Assembly (NCBI RefSeq): GCF_030272615.1
Contig: NC_081410.1
Span: forward strand, 189,431,619-189,495,618
Direction of reading: 5' to 3'
Source: Cryptomeria japonica
Taxonomy: Eukaryota; Streptophyta; Pinopsida; Cupressales; Cupressaceae
DNA: 64,000 nt
Position numbers and translations under genes: made by a program. Position 1 is the first letter of the stretch, and each line of letters opens with the position of its first letter. Of this stretch, positions 44,883 through 56,925 are shown in pieces. The notes beneath the pieces are model-generated. The model saw only the letters and a list, made by a program, of their open reading frames with translations, searched no databases and was not told where the DNA came from.

Positions 44883-46354
44883 AAGCTCACGACTTTATCT
44901 TTACAAGCATCATGGAAGGGGAGTTTGCTTATTCTCTTTTCCTTTTGTTTTTCGTATTATCATCATTTGTCTTGCATTATTTTCTAATTCTATTTATCAT
45001 TTATTTTCCCTATGGCTTTTATCTAGGTTGTTCATGGAGGTGGAAACACTTAAACAAGGGCCCGAATTAGGCAGGCTTTGAAACACAACCCCCAACATTT
45101 TCTCTATCGCTTGTGTGTAGGTAGACATTCGTGGAAGAGTAGATGCTTTGTGGGAGGCTCCAATCGTGGACCGGTTGTGAATCCCTCTCATCTCATTTGC
45201 TCTACTTTACTCTAGTTATTTTGTATCCTGTGCCTATTAGTTTAGTTTTATCATTTTCTATGCTTTTATCATATTATAATCGCATTTGGAGTTTTTTGTA
45301 CGATTTATGTACCTCGTTCATACAGGACGACGACGTGTTGTGCTAGTGTCTCAGGCCTACGCACTCGTCCTCTAGACAAAGGCTCAACAAGGTCATCTAG
45401 GAGTCTTCTTTGTATTCTAATAGTTTAGTTTAGTTGTTTTCATCCCCTAGCTCACCTTAGTGCTAGTTTGAGTGAGGTATTGGAGGGTGGATTGGTTCTC
45501 TAGGATTCATCATCCTTGAGGTAGAAAATTTCCTCTGTTACACTTACATGCTTCTAACAACATAATTCAAAATTTTAAATTCTCACCCATTACATTTGGA
45601 TTTCTAAGAGTAAGGACTGTAACTCTTTTATAGCTACCACATTTGCGTTTTAATAAAAACTAATAAAATGTTTAACTTCATTCTCACAAACTTTTCAAGT
45701 GTACAATAAAATTTTACAAAACCCCCAAAATATAAAACTACTTCTCAACTTTCTAGCAATCTATTTATTTAATGTTTTAAATAAATTAAGGTATTTATTT
45801 TATTTTTTAATAGGTTTTTATATTCCTCATATATGTATATGTTGATTTTTCTTCAAAAATTTATTTATATGGATAAGATATATAGAATTGTTGATTATTT
45901 TTTTAGGAAGTTATGTGATTTACATGTTTATTGATATCACGCCAAATCTCATTTGTATCTCATTGGGGGCAACCTCATCTAATCAACAAAAATCTTCCTC
46001 CCTATCATGACTCTCTACCCTCCTCTACTTTAGCTTTGTATCTCTGGGCAAAGACATGCTTGCTAAAGTGGGGGGAAAATGTCATATCAAAAATCTCTCC
46101 CTTTGTGATTCAACTCGACAAATGGCACCTTCCTCCATGCTATCGGAGGTCTGGCATCGCCACCTTTGTCCTTATGTCCACTTGGATCACCCAGTTAGCT
46201 CCAAGCAGGTATTTCACAACTCCGCAAACCTGTCACCTTCAGGGACTAGGGCATGGCGTAGAGATGTCTATGTGGTGTGTTAGCATCCTGTGAATCTGAT
46301 AGTTCACAGGTGACCATTTGAGTATCACGCCTGCGCCTAGAAGGAATCGTAATG
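44883..46354 (-). repeat. Inverted duplication, joined arms A' and B'
   Basis: Reverse complement of A (44883-45936) followed directly by reverse complement of B (45937-46354). Read on the minus strand the order is B then A without a gap, while on the plus strand it is A, gap, B. A 33-bp block, AATAGAAACGAGCCTCACTTTG and on, recurs beside both B (about 44858) and B' (about 46362) in the same orientation. Confidence 0.85.
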
Positions 46355-46906
46355 CCTCTACAATAGAAATGAGCCTCACTTTGGAGGAAAGCCCCTTGTT
46401 ACGAAAAGATGCAAGATTAACAATCGCCATGATATAAGATGCGCCAATATGGATAGCAAAGTACATTATGCTAGATATCCATACGATAGGGTGATGAGAT
46501 ATGCTGATAAAAATAACCTTATGACAGGGCGATAAGATAGATAGGTTTTGCTGGCATGGGTAGTGATATGCTAGATAGCCATGCGATTGGGCGATCAAAG
46601 ATAGATTTGGTAAGTAGTAGATTGGCCCCTACCAAGGCAAACAAAAGAGATAGATCAAATGGTTTAGCCCCCATCTAGGTGAAAAATATAAAGCAAAAGA
46701 TCAAGTGGTTTGGCTCCCACCTAGGCAAGCAAAAGAGATGTGACCAACAAGAAATACTACTGCAAAAGACTAAATGATAAAAGCATATTATGCAGAAATG
46801 CAGATATGATGGCCCCCCCTTAGAATGATATGCATGAAAGGCATGCCATTCTAAGGAGAAGAGCAATTGTGGCATGCCAACATAGCGAGATGTTTTTGTG
46901 GAATGT
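46355..46906. repeat. Spacer with short tandem repeats
   Basis: No gene. A ~100-bp direct repeat contains ATGCTAGATANCCATNCGAT (about 46469 and 46568), and a ~45-bp repeat with CCCCCATCTAGGTG/CTCCCACCTAGGCA occurs three times (about 46624, 46667, 46712). Confidence 0.55.
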
Positions 46907-47904
46907 TGTAATACCCTAAAAATTATCACCTAAATCATGGGCCCCTAATCTCGACTACGTCACCAAGGTCCTATCCAAAGGTAATAAAATCAATGATGAG
47001 CACCTAATTAATTAATCCCCAATCATCAATGTCACATGGCAAATAAATCATTCTATATTAATTAAATATTTAATTAATTAATTAATCATTCTACTTTAAT
47101 TAATTATCCTATTTATTTAATTAAATATCCTAGCATATTTAATTAATAAATCAATTTGCCATTAAATCATTAAAAATGAATTACTTTGAAAAAAAAGAAT
47201 TAAATTTGGAAAAAGAAATAAAAAAGAAATTAAATTGAAAAATCTCAGAAAAGTAATTAAATCAATTAAATCTCAAAGTTGAATAAAAATATGAAATAAA
47301 TAAGTTTTTTCTGATTTTATCTTAAATTTAGTTCAATTTCCTTTAAAGCTAAGAAAAGCAGTCAATCACATCAATTCACCTAGATTGTGCTTCCTCTTGG
47401 AGAATCTATGTCGCTCATCATTAATCGATCTTGACCATTGGTCTCTCTCTTGATTTTCTATAAATTCAGACTCTCATCTCTCATTCAAAAAGAACCTGGA
47501 CATTTATCGTTATTATGTTGTTTTTGCTCTAGGTCCATTGAGAATTTTGTGCATTGAGAATGTTGCATATTAGTTATTGCATATTTGTTAAATCATCTAG
47601 CTTAATATTCATTCATAGCTTAATCGTGTTAGTCCAATATTCACTCATCTAGCTTAATATTGCATCCATTTAGCTCAATTTCATGCTCATATAGATTAAA
47701 TCTTTCATTTAGGTTTTGTCTAGTCACTGGTGTTGCATAAAGAAATCTGAGACCAAGACTAAAACTCACATCTACTAGAAGGTAATAGGTCGCTTTGTAA
47801 TGGTTTCATTATTCATTGATTATTGATTTACTAACCATGCATCTAATGACTTAATTAAAGTGTTGTGTATTCAGATATAGATAAAGGTCCACTTTTCACA
47901 CACA
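46907..47904 (+). repeat. 5' LTR of Gypsy G
   Basis: TGTAATACCC to TCACACACA, about 998 bp. The inner edge is fixed by the PBS; the outer edge could be 46904. The first 300 bp is rich in AATTAATTAA. Confidence 0.65.
47458..47467 (+). promoter_or_regulatory. TATA box in LTR of G
   Basis: TTTCTATAAATTC, about 440 bp from the PBS, in the same relative place as in the F LTR. Confidence 0.5.
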
Positions 47905-47931
47905 TTTTTGGCACCCACTGTGGGGCTCGAG
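47905..47931 (+). promoter_or_regulatory. PBS of Gypsy G
   Basis: TTTTTGGCACCCACTGTGG directly after the LTR. It resembles the TTTGGCGCCCACCGTGGGG type of PBS known in plant Gypsy elements. Confidence 0.75.
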
Positions 47932-50064
47932 AATTCAATTTTTTTGGCCTTCCAATCATTCATTTTTTTATTTTCCAAATTTCGTCCATACAGTCTCTGC
48001 AAACTATCGTATGAGTTTTTGTAGCATATAGTATGAATTCTGAGTTTTCTCGTATGGTTATGTGGAAATCATCGTATGATATCTACTTCTATAATTTCGT
48101 TGAGTATTTACTCACTTGGCTTGGTGAGAATGCTCGTATAGTCTGTGATTTTTTGTCATACTTCTTGGTGAGAATAGTCGTATGAATTTATGTTTTTTCG
48201 TATTAAAAACAGAGGGATTTTTAGGGTTTTTTTTCTTGAATTAAATTTGGATTTACTGACGCTAACCCTAAACTGTTTTCTGTTTACCTGAGAGATTTTC
48301 ATAGCCTAACTGGTTTTTTGCAAAACAATTGTCAAAGAATTTATCAATCAAACTTACGCTTGTCAAATAATCCGTTGCTAAAAAACAATATGATTACTGA
48401 TGCGTTGTTTTTGCAGGTTGCCTAAGGAGAATCAATTGAACATTGTGTATTCTTTAATTCATTTCTAGGCATTTAAATTGCGATATGGTTAATGAACAAA
48501 TCTTCTTTTTATGTTTGGGAGAAGTCTAAAAGGTAGGAGAGTATGCTCTTTTCTATACAGACAATCATAAATCTAGACCCTTGAAGCTTTTCTAGTTTTG
48601 ATATTTGTGTTCCTTTAGCGGGCCTGCCATAGTGGGAAAAAGTAATCACCCTGTGAGAACATCCCAAGTGAGTACAACTAAACCCAAGCATTCTGACTCA
48701 CTATAATAAATAGCTCTTTCGGGATTAAAGTCTCGGGGGACAAGATTATTTGAGTTTTCTCTTTGAGATCTCTCATATTGGGCATTTTGTAGGGCCTCAC
48801 AGTCTCAATCATGTTTGCGTGACTACAACTTGTTTCGGTACCTTGTCTGGCTATAGGCCTCAATCGTGCTTGCACGACTTCAAAGGGTAATTTTGAACGG
48901 AAATCCTTACTACAAACTTAGAAATAGCAGCTACCCGGTTCACCTTCGAAAGGGGGATAATCTTTGTGCAAGAGAGATAGTAACTCTCCCAAGATACTTG
49001 CCATTTCATGCCCCCAATAGTTTTTGGAGTCGGCTAATACGATGTTGAGAATCCATTACATGAGACTCAACAGTCGTATTCTGATTAGCTATTGGGTGTG
49101 TACCCGAGTATGCAAGCAAAGGTTTTCTCTCAGCCAACTTCCTTAGAATTAGCGTGTTGTGTTTGAAATCACTTTGGATCTTGCGTGTTTGTTGTGTTTT
49201 TATCTTGGAAACTGAAAACTAAAACTTTCAAACTTGAAAATCAATCAAAAAATAAAATAAAAAACAAACTCAATGGTCAAAACTCTGTCCCCGTCTGGTC
49301 TTCTGTCGTACGAGTCTTCTGGTTTGTCGTACTAGCCCTTGAGAATTGTCATCTAATAGCTATTAAATTGTCATCCTAGTCTCTAAAGATTATCATCTGG
49401 TCTTATAAAATGTGTCGTATGAGTCATCCTGGTCTCTGAAAAATAAGCTTGCTTTAAATTGTCGTTCAGGTATATGCAGCAACTCGTACGAGTGTCTGTC
49501 TGTGCCATCTAGAAGTTACTAAATTGTCGTCTGGGTCATTGTATTTTGTCATAAGAACCTCTGATTCTGCCAGTCCAGAGTCTTGTCTTTTTGCGTACTT
49601 TTCCAGATCTGTCATCCTTGCCTAACCAGTCTGCAGTGAACGTATATCTAGTCATTTTAATCTGGAGCATAAACAATCTTGATAGTGTATCCCTGTCGTT
49701 ATGTTACACGACTCTGTCGATTATATCTTAGCTAGTTCAATCAAACCCTCATCAATCTAATCTGCTGAGATCACGTCTTACACATGATAGATCATTTCTG
49801 AAACCAAAATTGGTCTTCATCTCCTTAATCAAACCTCAAACGAACAACTAGCTCCAACTTAATCTTGACTTTTGTATCACTCCTAGCTCTTGGTCATGTC
49901 GATTGTAAATGCCTATTCAAACCATAAGTTATCATAAAATAACTGCCAAAGGTAAGGGACAACCCTTTTCATCGTAGGCTAATCCATTCTTTGTAGAAGA
50001 TCTCATCTCTGACAAACCTTCGTCGTCAAGTATACCAATTTTGTATCAACCCTTCTCTCCCATC
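47932..50064 (+). other. Leader of Gypsy G with TCGTAYGA motifs
   Basis: No gene is recognised; frames at 48509-49379 have no domain. The words TCGTATGA/TCGTACGA and close variants recur (about 48008, 48050, 48072, 48133, 48178, 49306, 49414, 49485). One copy is a perfect 12-nt palindrome, ACTCGTACGAGT, at 49482-49493. Confidence 0.6.
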
Positions 50065-51041
50065 ATGTCTGGAGAAATGCAAGAAAGAGAAGTTGCTAAG
50101 CGCAATACTCATGATAATATTAACACCCATGCTACTGACAATGACTCCTCATCTAATGAGTTCGAAACTTCTGAACCTACAGAAGCTGTTATAAATAACT
50201 ATCAAAATGATAAGGATTTTCAAAAAATGATGAAAATTATCATGGCTAGAGAAAAAGAAGAGCATTTTCTAGAGTTGGCAAAACAAGGCGCTAAACTTCC
50301 CATTGATTATAATATTGAAAGCCTTGTAACTAAAGAAGAAGATACTCCATTAATGATGGTAAACGAAAAAATTGCAAGCATTGCAAACTGAAATCAAGGA
50401 ACTAAAAAACAAGGATAAATCATCTACAAAGTATTCTTTGGATACGATCTTCTCGTTCCCATTTGACAAAAACCTTTACATGCCTCCATTTCCTTCAAGA
50501 GTGGAGATTCCTAAGTTTGAAAAATATGATGGCAACTTGGATCTCCAAGACCATGTCCAAGAATTTTGTGCTCTATGTATGGAGTTCATGCATGAATGGA
50601 CACATCTCATGCACCTCTTTCCAAGAATTTTAGGAGGACAAGCCATGGAATAGTTTTCAAGCCTGCCTGTGGGAATTAAATCATTTGAAGAATTGGTTGA
50701 ATTGTTTCTACAACAATACTCCTATAAAATTCATCATCCGGTCACAATGATCGAGCTTTGTAATACCAAACAGAAGACAGGAGAACCTTTTCTCACTTTC
50801 CTTCATCGTTGGAGAAAGAGGTTCTCTAGATATTCATGACCCATTCTTGATTATGAGAAGATGGACATCTTTGTCAATAATCTGATTCGTGAGTTGAAAT
50901 ATAATATCCAAATGCAAGTATACCCTTCATTCAACAAGACAGTGGATAGTGCTCTCAAAATGGAAGATGTGCTTGTAAGCAAAGGAGATATATCACTTTA
51001 TAAAGAAACACATCAAGGCTCTAGTTCCAAAGAGAAGAAAT
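50065..51041 (+). pseudogene. Gypsy gag of G (interrupted)
   Basis: The ATG at 50065 opens MSGEMQEREVAKRNTHDN, an acidic Ser-rich start, then EEHFLELAKQGAKLPIDYNI, the segment shared with F. A frameshift at about 50385 leads to the capsid part: LYMPPFPSRVEIPKFEKYDG, LQDHVQEFCALCMEF, RILGGQAME, a stop, then IKSFEELVELFLQQYSYKIH, LCNTKQKTGEPFLTFLHRWR and MDIFVNNLIRELKYNIQMQV. Gag breaks off in KETHQGSSSKEK at 51041, before any zinc knuckle, where the TGTTGGC terminus of element K begins. Confidence 0.85.
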
Positions 51042-51416
51042 TGTTGGCAATTGACACTCATTGGATTCATATGTTGTCATTGATGGCAACAAGATTCTAT
51101 TGAAGGCATATACCGGTATTTGGAGGCATACATTGGCGGATATTGGCATTGGAATATTCAGGGTCATCACCGGCACCGACATCGACATCCAACACTTCAG
51201 TGAAGCCGACATCAGTCTGGATCCAAAAGGTTCTATTTGTAAAATCATTTTGTAATAATTGTATAGGGCCGACATTGGATATCTTTTGTATTGTAAGCCG
51301 ACATAAGGCATATTATTTGTAAAGGGTATATAAGTCAGTTTGTTAGGTCATTTTGATAGAGGACAATGTATATGACAAGTAAGCAAAATTGTGTGATGCG
51401 AAGGATATGTATATAG
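51042..51416 (+). repeat. 5' LTR of K, first part
   Basis: Starts TGTTGGCAATTGACACTC, the same TGTTGGC terminus as J and B. It is cut at 51416 by J and continues at 59912. Confidence 0.7.
51412..51416. repeat. Target-site duplication of J, left
   Basis: TATAG before J; TGTAG after it (59907-59911), one mismatch. Confidence 0.6.
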
Positions 51417-52563
51417 TGTTGGCATTGTGATGATGTTTTGATTGTCATTGATGGACACACACTTACTTGATGTATGAGTTATGCTCAACCGATAGTTGTT
51501 CCAACCGGTATTGTATGTCATTGAATATGTAGTTTTTAGACTATCAGTATTTTGCAGAAGATGTTTACCGGTCACAGATTGACTGAAGACCCCAAGCGGT
51601 ACAAGGATCTCAAGCGAAACGATGGACCCGAGCGGTAGTCTACTTTTGATCGGAACAATATGATCTTCCAGTCTTCATTTTTGACAACCGGTAATCGGTA
51701 TATTGTATTAACCGATATATATCTGTGATGAGTTACCAATCGGTATTATTGTAATGTGTGATGAGTTATCATCCACCGACACTTTGGTGGTGTTTTTGTG
51801 TCGTGTTACCAAATGTGTCTAGGTGCACTGTACCTAGGAACTTGTAATCTAATCTTATTGGACCAACATGAAATCATATTCCTTTATAAGGACATCATGT
51901 CTAGATTTTGTATATGTGATAGAGAAGAAAAGGCTATTATGTGTGACCATTAAAGAGAAGGTTAGGTCTGTGTGAAGATATAGAGTGTGCAGATATAGAA
52001 GGCTGAAGTAATGTTGAAATGCATTAACAATGAGCTATCGAGGATCTAATTAAGCATATTGTGCTATTATCTAGATCATTCACTTGTTGATTACTAATAT
52101 CTTCAACAAGTCTTAAACCCTTAACCGAGTAGGCCCAACAAAGCCTTTGTAAATCCTCTAACAAGGTGGTTCACAACTGTGGATATGAAATCCTTTAACA
52201 AGGTAGTCTTTAACAAGACTTATCTCCTAACACAGATCTAGATTCCTAACAGGATCCATTATGGTGAAGAACATTGTATGACCTTAACCGACCTGATCTT
52301 AATCGGTCTAGTTACTATTCTGCAGATAGTTACTTGTGATTTTCTGCTCACCGTGGTTTTTCCCATTTGGGTTTCCACGTCAAATATCTTGTGTTATGGT
52401 GATTGTGCTTTTGTGGGTGAATGCTTTGTTTTCTATTTGGTTTGCACTTATCTTAACCGGTTTATTAGTGAATCTGCTACATCGATTATCTGCTAACCTG
52501 TTTAAAAGATTGATTACAGTATTTTTTGGTATACTAATTCACCCCCCCTCTTAGTATTCATCA
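51417..52563 (+). repeat. 5' LTR of J
   Basis: TGTTGGCATTGTG to AGTATTCATCA. Carries many ACCGGT-like words and the CCCCCCC block just before the end. Confidence 0.92.
51893..51901 (+). promoter_or_regulatory. TATA box, 5' LTR of J
   Basis: CCTTTATAAGGACATC, conserved in the 3' LTR near 59226. Confidence 0.55.
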
Positions 52564-52578
52564 ATTGGTATCAGAGCC
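52564..52578 (+). promoter_or_regulatory. PBS of J
   Basis: ATTGGTATCAGAGCC, complementary to the initiator Met-tRNA 3' end. Confidence 0.92.
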
Positions 52579-52601
52579 AACCTTTCTATAAGTCTAACCA
52601 C

Positions 52602-53888
52602 TTGGAAGGAGATATTGGGGAATACAATGTGAGGGAAATTACTCATCATCTCACTCAGACTGAGAGAGCCTATGATGAACTAAAAGTCAAGTATAAAGCC
52701 TCTTTGGCCAAGAAAAGAGAGCATGCTAAGAAACTGATGGAACTTACTAAAAATAGCTCTTTTGATGAAGCAGACATGGATGCCCTAGTTGAAGAAGTTG
52801 AAAAACTGAATGAATCTAAAGACAACCTGAGAAGTGAGTTGGAAGGACTGACTATCAAAATGTGTCAAGAGCTTGAGAACAGAAGGAAAGTTGAAGATCT
52901 GGTAAAAGACAAAGATCATGAGATCTCCAAGCTGAAGTAAGAAATCAGTACCCTTACTGCTCATCTCCAGGAGAGTAAAGTGGAAAAAGAATAAATACAA
53001 GGTGAACTAAACATGGCTATTTCTAAGAATGCAACCTTGATGGAATCCAATGCTGTTATTTCCAAGGAACTTACTGAGTCAAAGGAGATACTTGCCAAAT
53101 TCAATCAGAGTACTGCTAAGCTAGAGAAAAAGCTAGAATCGACAAAGCCAGTAAAGAATTCCACTGGACTTGGTTTCTCTAGATATGAGGAAGGTGAGAC
53201 CTCTAGAATAAAAGCTGAAGCATCAAAGAAGCAACTGACATCCAAGGATGAAGGTAAGCAAAAATTTAAACCTGTGTGCTTTAATTGTCTCAAAGAGGGA
53301 CATATTGCCAATGTGTGTAGAAGCAAAGCCTACAACAATTATCCTTATTTTCAAAACAATGTGCCTATATCCAATAGATTCAATGGAAATTGTTATGCAT
53401 GCAACAAGCTTGGGCATAGAGCATTTGAATGCAGGTCAGTTTTGCACAACACTGGGAGATATCCTCCAAGGACTCAAGGAGTTATCCTGAAACTTTCTGT
53501 GAACCAGAATCCCAACCAGTATAATACCTATGACCATCGGTCAGATGGTTATCAAATGGCAACTAGTTGGAGAGCAACTTGTTTGACCTATCATGGTAGC
53601 GGTCACACTGCTGCAACATGTAGAAGGAAGAATGGAAATGTTAACACTGGACCATGGAGAACACTTGGAATGGTATGTTATCATTACAACAAACTAGGAC
53701 ACACTGCCAGAACTTGCAGATTGAGAAAGAATCCATCGGGTGATATACCGATCACTCCAGAAGGGAAGATTGATGTTGAAACCATTCAAGCAAATATGAA
53801 TAAAACTGGGAAAAAGAAATCAAAAGAAGACTCACAGGATGAACCTGTTTCTGCACCTAGTGTGGAAGTCTCTGAACCGACAAACTAA
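52602..53888 (+). pseudogene. ORF1 of J: coiled coil and four zinc knuckles
   Basis: A nucleocapsid-like protein. One frame runs from shortly after the PBS to the stop at 53886, broken by two stops (52938 and about 52992). No ATG is found at the left edge, so the start is unclear or lost. Residues ~1-180 are heptad-rich and charged (LTQTERAYDELKVKYK, LVEEVEKLNESKDNLRSELE). Then four CCHC-type units follow: CFNCLKEGHIANVC, CYACNKLGHRAFEC, CLTYHGSGHTAATC and CYHYNKLGHTARTC; the last two have Tyr for the second Cys. A Lys/Glu/Ser-rich tail ends it. It resembles the gag tail of B and H, not the capsid part. It could bind RNA. Confidence 0.85.
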
Positions 53889-54311
53889 GATTCATAAAAG
53901 CTTAGGGGGAACATATCAGTGAAATGTTTCGAACCCATATTGGTAAAAGACCTTTAATCGTATTTGTTACCTATCAATCGACAAAAGATCTGAAGCGGTA
54001 AAAGGCAAAATTAGGGTTTGTATCCTAGCGGTGATGCATTTATTATGGTAGGTGAGAGTGTGTTTAAAAGGAATTTTTGTCGTCACTTTTACTTATCTAT
54101 TTTCGAAAGAAGAATTTTCAAGAGCAGAGCAACCAAAGCGATTTGTTTAAGCAGTTGAAGAAATCTTGTGCGAAATCTTGCAATCATTTTCAAGCAATCA
54201 GTAAAGAACACTAAGTGGTGAACTAGCGACCGAAGTGGTGTATTGTGCATGATATCGACAAAACCTAAATTTCAGATTGTGAAGGTATTTTTTGAAATTC
54301 ATTCTTTGGTT
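53889..54311 (+). promoter_or_regulatory. Inter-ORF segment of J, possible promoter
   Basis: Non-coding, 423 bp. Contains ATTAGGGTTT, GCATTTATTATGG and a TATA-like TTTAAAAGG at 54063-54071, about 250 bp before the ORF2 ATG. The K inter-ORF segment has related words (ATTAGGGTTT, GCATTTATG, TATAAAAAGG). This suggests a separate ORF2 transcript; inference only. Confidence 0.4.
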
Positions 54312-56264
54312 ATGGCTTCTGCAACGCACTCTAGTTCTAGTGAACCCGTAGATACATCTGACTTTCTTCAAAAGAAAATGAAATACAATGCCCTATCTCA
54401 AATTTCCGCCGGAGTTATTGTCGAGGGAGATATTTCAGGGTATATAGACTGTAAGTTGGAAGACCTAGGATCCCTAGTAATTCACTCCTAGCTAAGTTTG
54501 TTCCATGGAGATGACAAGAAGATTAAACTAGAGTATAGCATCCTTGAGAAGATGAAACTGCACAATGCGGTATATTTTTTGGAAGAATTCTTAGAAGAAC
54601 ATATTCAAATGATCCTCAGTAGGGTGCATGGTGACAAGATGTACCTCGAGCGGACCCATGACATCACACCACAAGCGATTCATGTCATCACCGGATTCTG
54701 TAATGTTGGAGAAGTGCTAGTTCTACAGAAGGTCACCAAAACTAAAATGATAGAGCTCACCGGTTCTGTGAGTGATCAACGGGAAATGACTGTTAACACC
54801 ATTAATGATGAGCTGGTGAAATATGTTTGCATGGTGATTGGTTACAAGATATTTTATGCCAGCGGAATGAATTCTGTCCCTACTGCTGTGGTAAATGTTT
54901 CTTATAGGATGATTAAGGAAGATACTAAATATGACCTATGTACCTGTTTACAGAAGCAATTGTTGGAGAATCTGAAATCCATCAAACAAGAAAAAACTCT
55001 AAGGTTCAATTTTGGCCAACTTATGGTCGGCCTATTCTTTTATTTTCAAGGTTATTTCCCTGGAGTAGGTGATGTTCAATGGTCTATTGACCTACTGGTT
55101 TCCAAACAGATTAAGGAGAGTCTACAAGCAGTGGGAACTGCATATCCTGAGGTTCTAAATAAGTATTTTGACGAATTCATACTAAAGATGAACCAGCGAA
55201 TAAGGATATCTGGTGATTTAGTGAAGAAGTATGAAGATGACATCTGCTTCACAATAAGGACAAATCACTGCATAATGGAAGTGGGGGAACCTAGAAAGGA
55301 AGTAGTTGACCCTATGGGGTATGAAGTGGTAAATGACATATTGATCGGGTATGCCTCTACCCTACTTGCCTCACCACTGGATGCAAAGAAGAAAAGAACC
55401 GGTACGTACTTGGAGAGGGTCACATCGATTGAGGAACTGAAGCATCAAAAGAGCAAAGCAGTGCCATCGATATCAACACCGGTTACATTTGCCAGTCCAA
55501 GAGTGACCAAGCAGTCACTAGCCAAAAAGAAACCTGAGATTATTCCAACAAAAGTATTCGAGAGGAAGCGTAAATCCAGGACTCACTCACCGGAGTCAGA
55601 AGACACTGAACCAAAGATTCAAATAAAGAAGACAAGGCAATCATTCAAAAAGCCGAAGTCTACCAATAATGTACCAACAACTTCTACACCGGTAAATATA
55701 TATATTACTTCTTATAAACCAATGACACATTGTTAGAGGACAATAAAGAATATTAGGAGGAAAGTGCTTGATGATTTAAATGAATATTTTGATGACTTTA
55801 ATGATAGTGAGAAAGAGGATGTAGAACAAGAGGTCATTAAATATTTATGTGTTAATGATCGCTCACCTTCTGAGATTAAAACTGTTACTCCAAATTCTTT
55901 GTATGATTCTTTGGATAACAAATGGTGCATTGCCATTGAAAGAGAACAAGAGATCAAGGAGAAAATTTTTGCACAGTACTTTCCTGATGCTTCAAATTAT
56001 GAGTTGTTTGAAATTGTTGATAAGTACAAAGGCATTTTCTTTATGAGAAGAAGGTGACTCAGGTTACTAGAAGGAAAAATCTTTGAAGTAGAAAAAGATA
56101 CACATATACAGGTTAAAGCTGCTATCAAAATGCATCGAGTATCTGAAGCCGCTAGGCAGGCTGATCAAGAACCTAACCTATCCTCAGACAAACCAGATGA
56201 GGTATTTGATAGTCAAGGAGAAAGAGTGAGAAAACAAAATGACCCTATTGATGTTGATGCATGA

Positions 56265-56700
56265 GATAATGAGGATGTCACTCCAGACAAAGAAAAAGTT
56301 GAGAAAGAGAAACAAGCTAAAGAGAAAGCAGAGAAAGAACAAGAAGAAAAAGCAAGGCAAGAAGAAGAGAAGAGGAAAGAAGAATATAAGAGGAAACAAG
56401 AAGAAGAGAAGAGGAAAGAAGAAGATAAGAGGAAACAAGAAGAAGATGAGAGAAAAGAAGAAGATAAGAGGAAAGAAGAAGATAAGAGAAAAGAAGAAGC
56501 AAAGAGGAAGGAAGAAGAAAGGAAGAAGGAGGAAGAGAAGAAAAAGCAGGAAGAGAATGAGAAGAAGAAAGAAGTGGAGAAGAAACAAGAAGAGGAGAAA
56601 AAGAAAGAGTCAGAGAAAAAGAAAGAAGAAGAAAAGAAAAGAGTGGAAGAGGAGAAAGAAGCAAAGAAGAGAAAACAAGCGGAGATCAAGGCCAAAGAAG
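56265..56700 (+). other. Glu/Lys/Arg single-helix segment in ORF2 of J
   Basis: About 145 codons almost wholly E, K, R, Q and D (for example KRKEEDKRKQEEDERKEEDK), with no proline or glycine. This fits an ER/K-type isolated alpha helix, a rigid spacer. The DNA is a purine-rich GAA/AAG tract; reading frames on the opposite strand here are shadows. Confidence 0.7.
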
Positions 56701-56925
56701 GAGGGCAGACTACTAAGGCAACTGGTGATCAAACCAAGCAGGTTGATTCCACCAATCCCATTGATCTAAATCTTGCATGTCTGACTCAATCAACAGATAA
56801 GTTTGAGCTGCTCTGAAGCATTAAAATTGCACAGGAGAGACTGGAAGAATTACGGAAGAAGAAAGAACAGGATGTCATATAATTTTTTGTTGACACCCTT
56901 ACTAGTCTAATTCCTAGTACTAACC

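Larger units (their letters stand above)
46907..51041 (+). mobile_element. Gypsy element G, partial
   Basis: A plus-strand Gypsy: 5' LTR, PBS, 2.1-kb leader and gag. It is interrupted at 51041 by the LTR of element K; the rest lies beyond the window, if it exists. The gag is of the same lineage as F. F and G are arranged back to back, with 5' LTRs facing each other across the 5.6-kb spacer. Confidence 0.75.

Noticed and set aside
43662-45346. Mirror-image short frames in arms A and A'
   Set aside because: The same frame appears in both arms only because the DNA is duplicated; no protein family recognised.
52564-52578. tRNA-like sequence at PBS positions
   Set aside because: Only the 12-15 nt complementary to the tRNA 3' end is present; no tRNA gene is encoded here or at the other PBS sites.
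56184-56695. Long minus-strand frames rich in Phe/Ser/Leu opposite the E/K/R tract
   Set aside because: They are the antisense of a purine-rich coding repeat; composition alone keeps them open.
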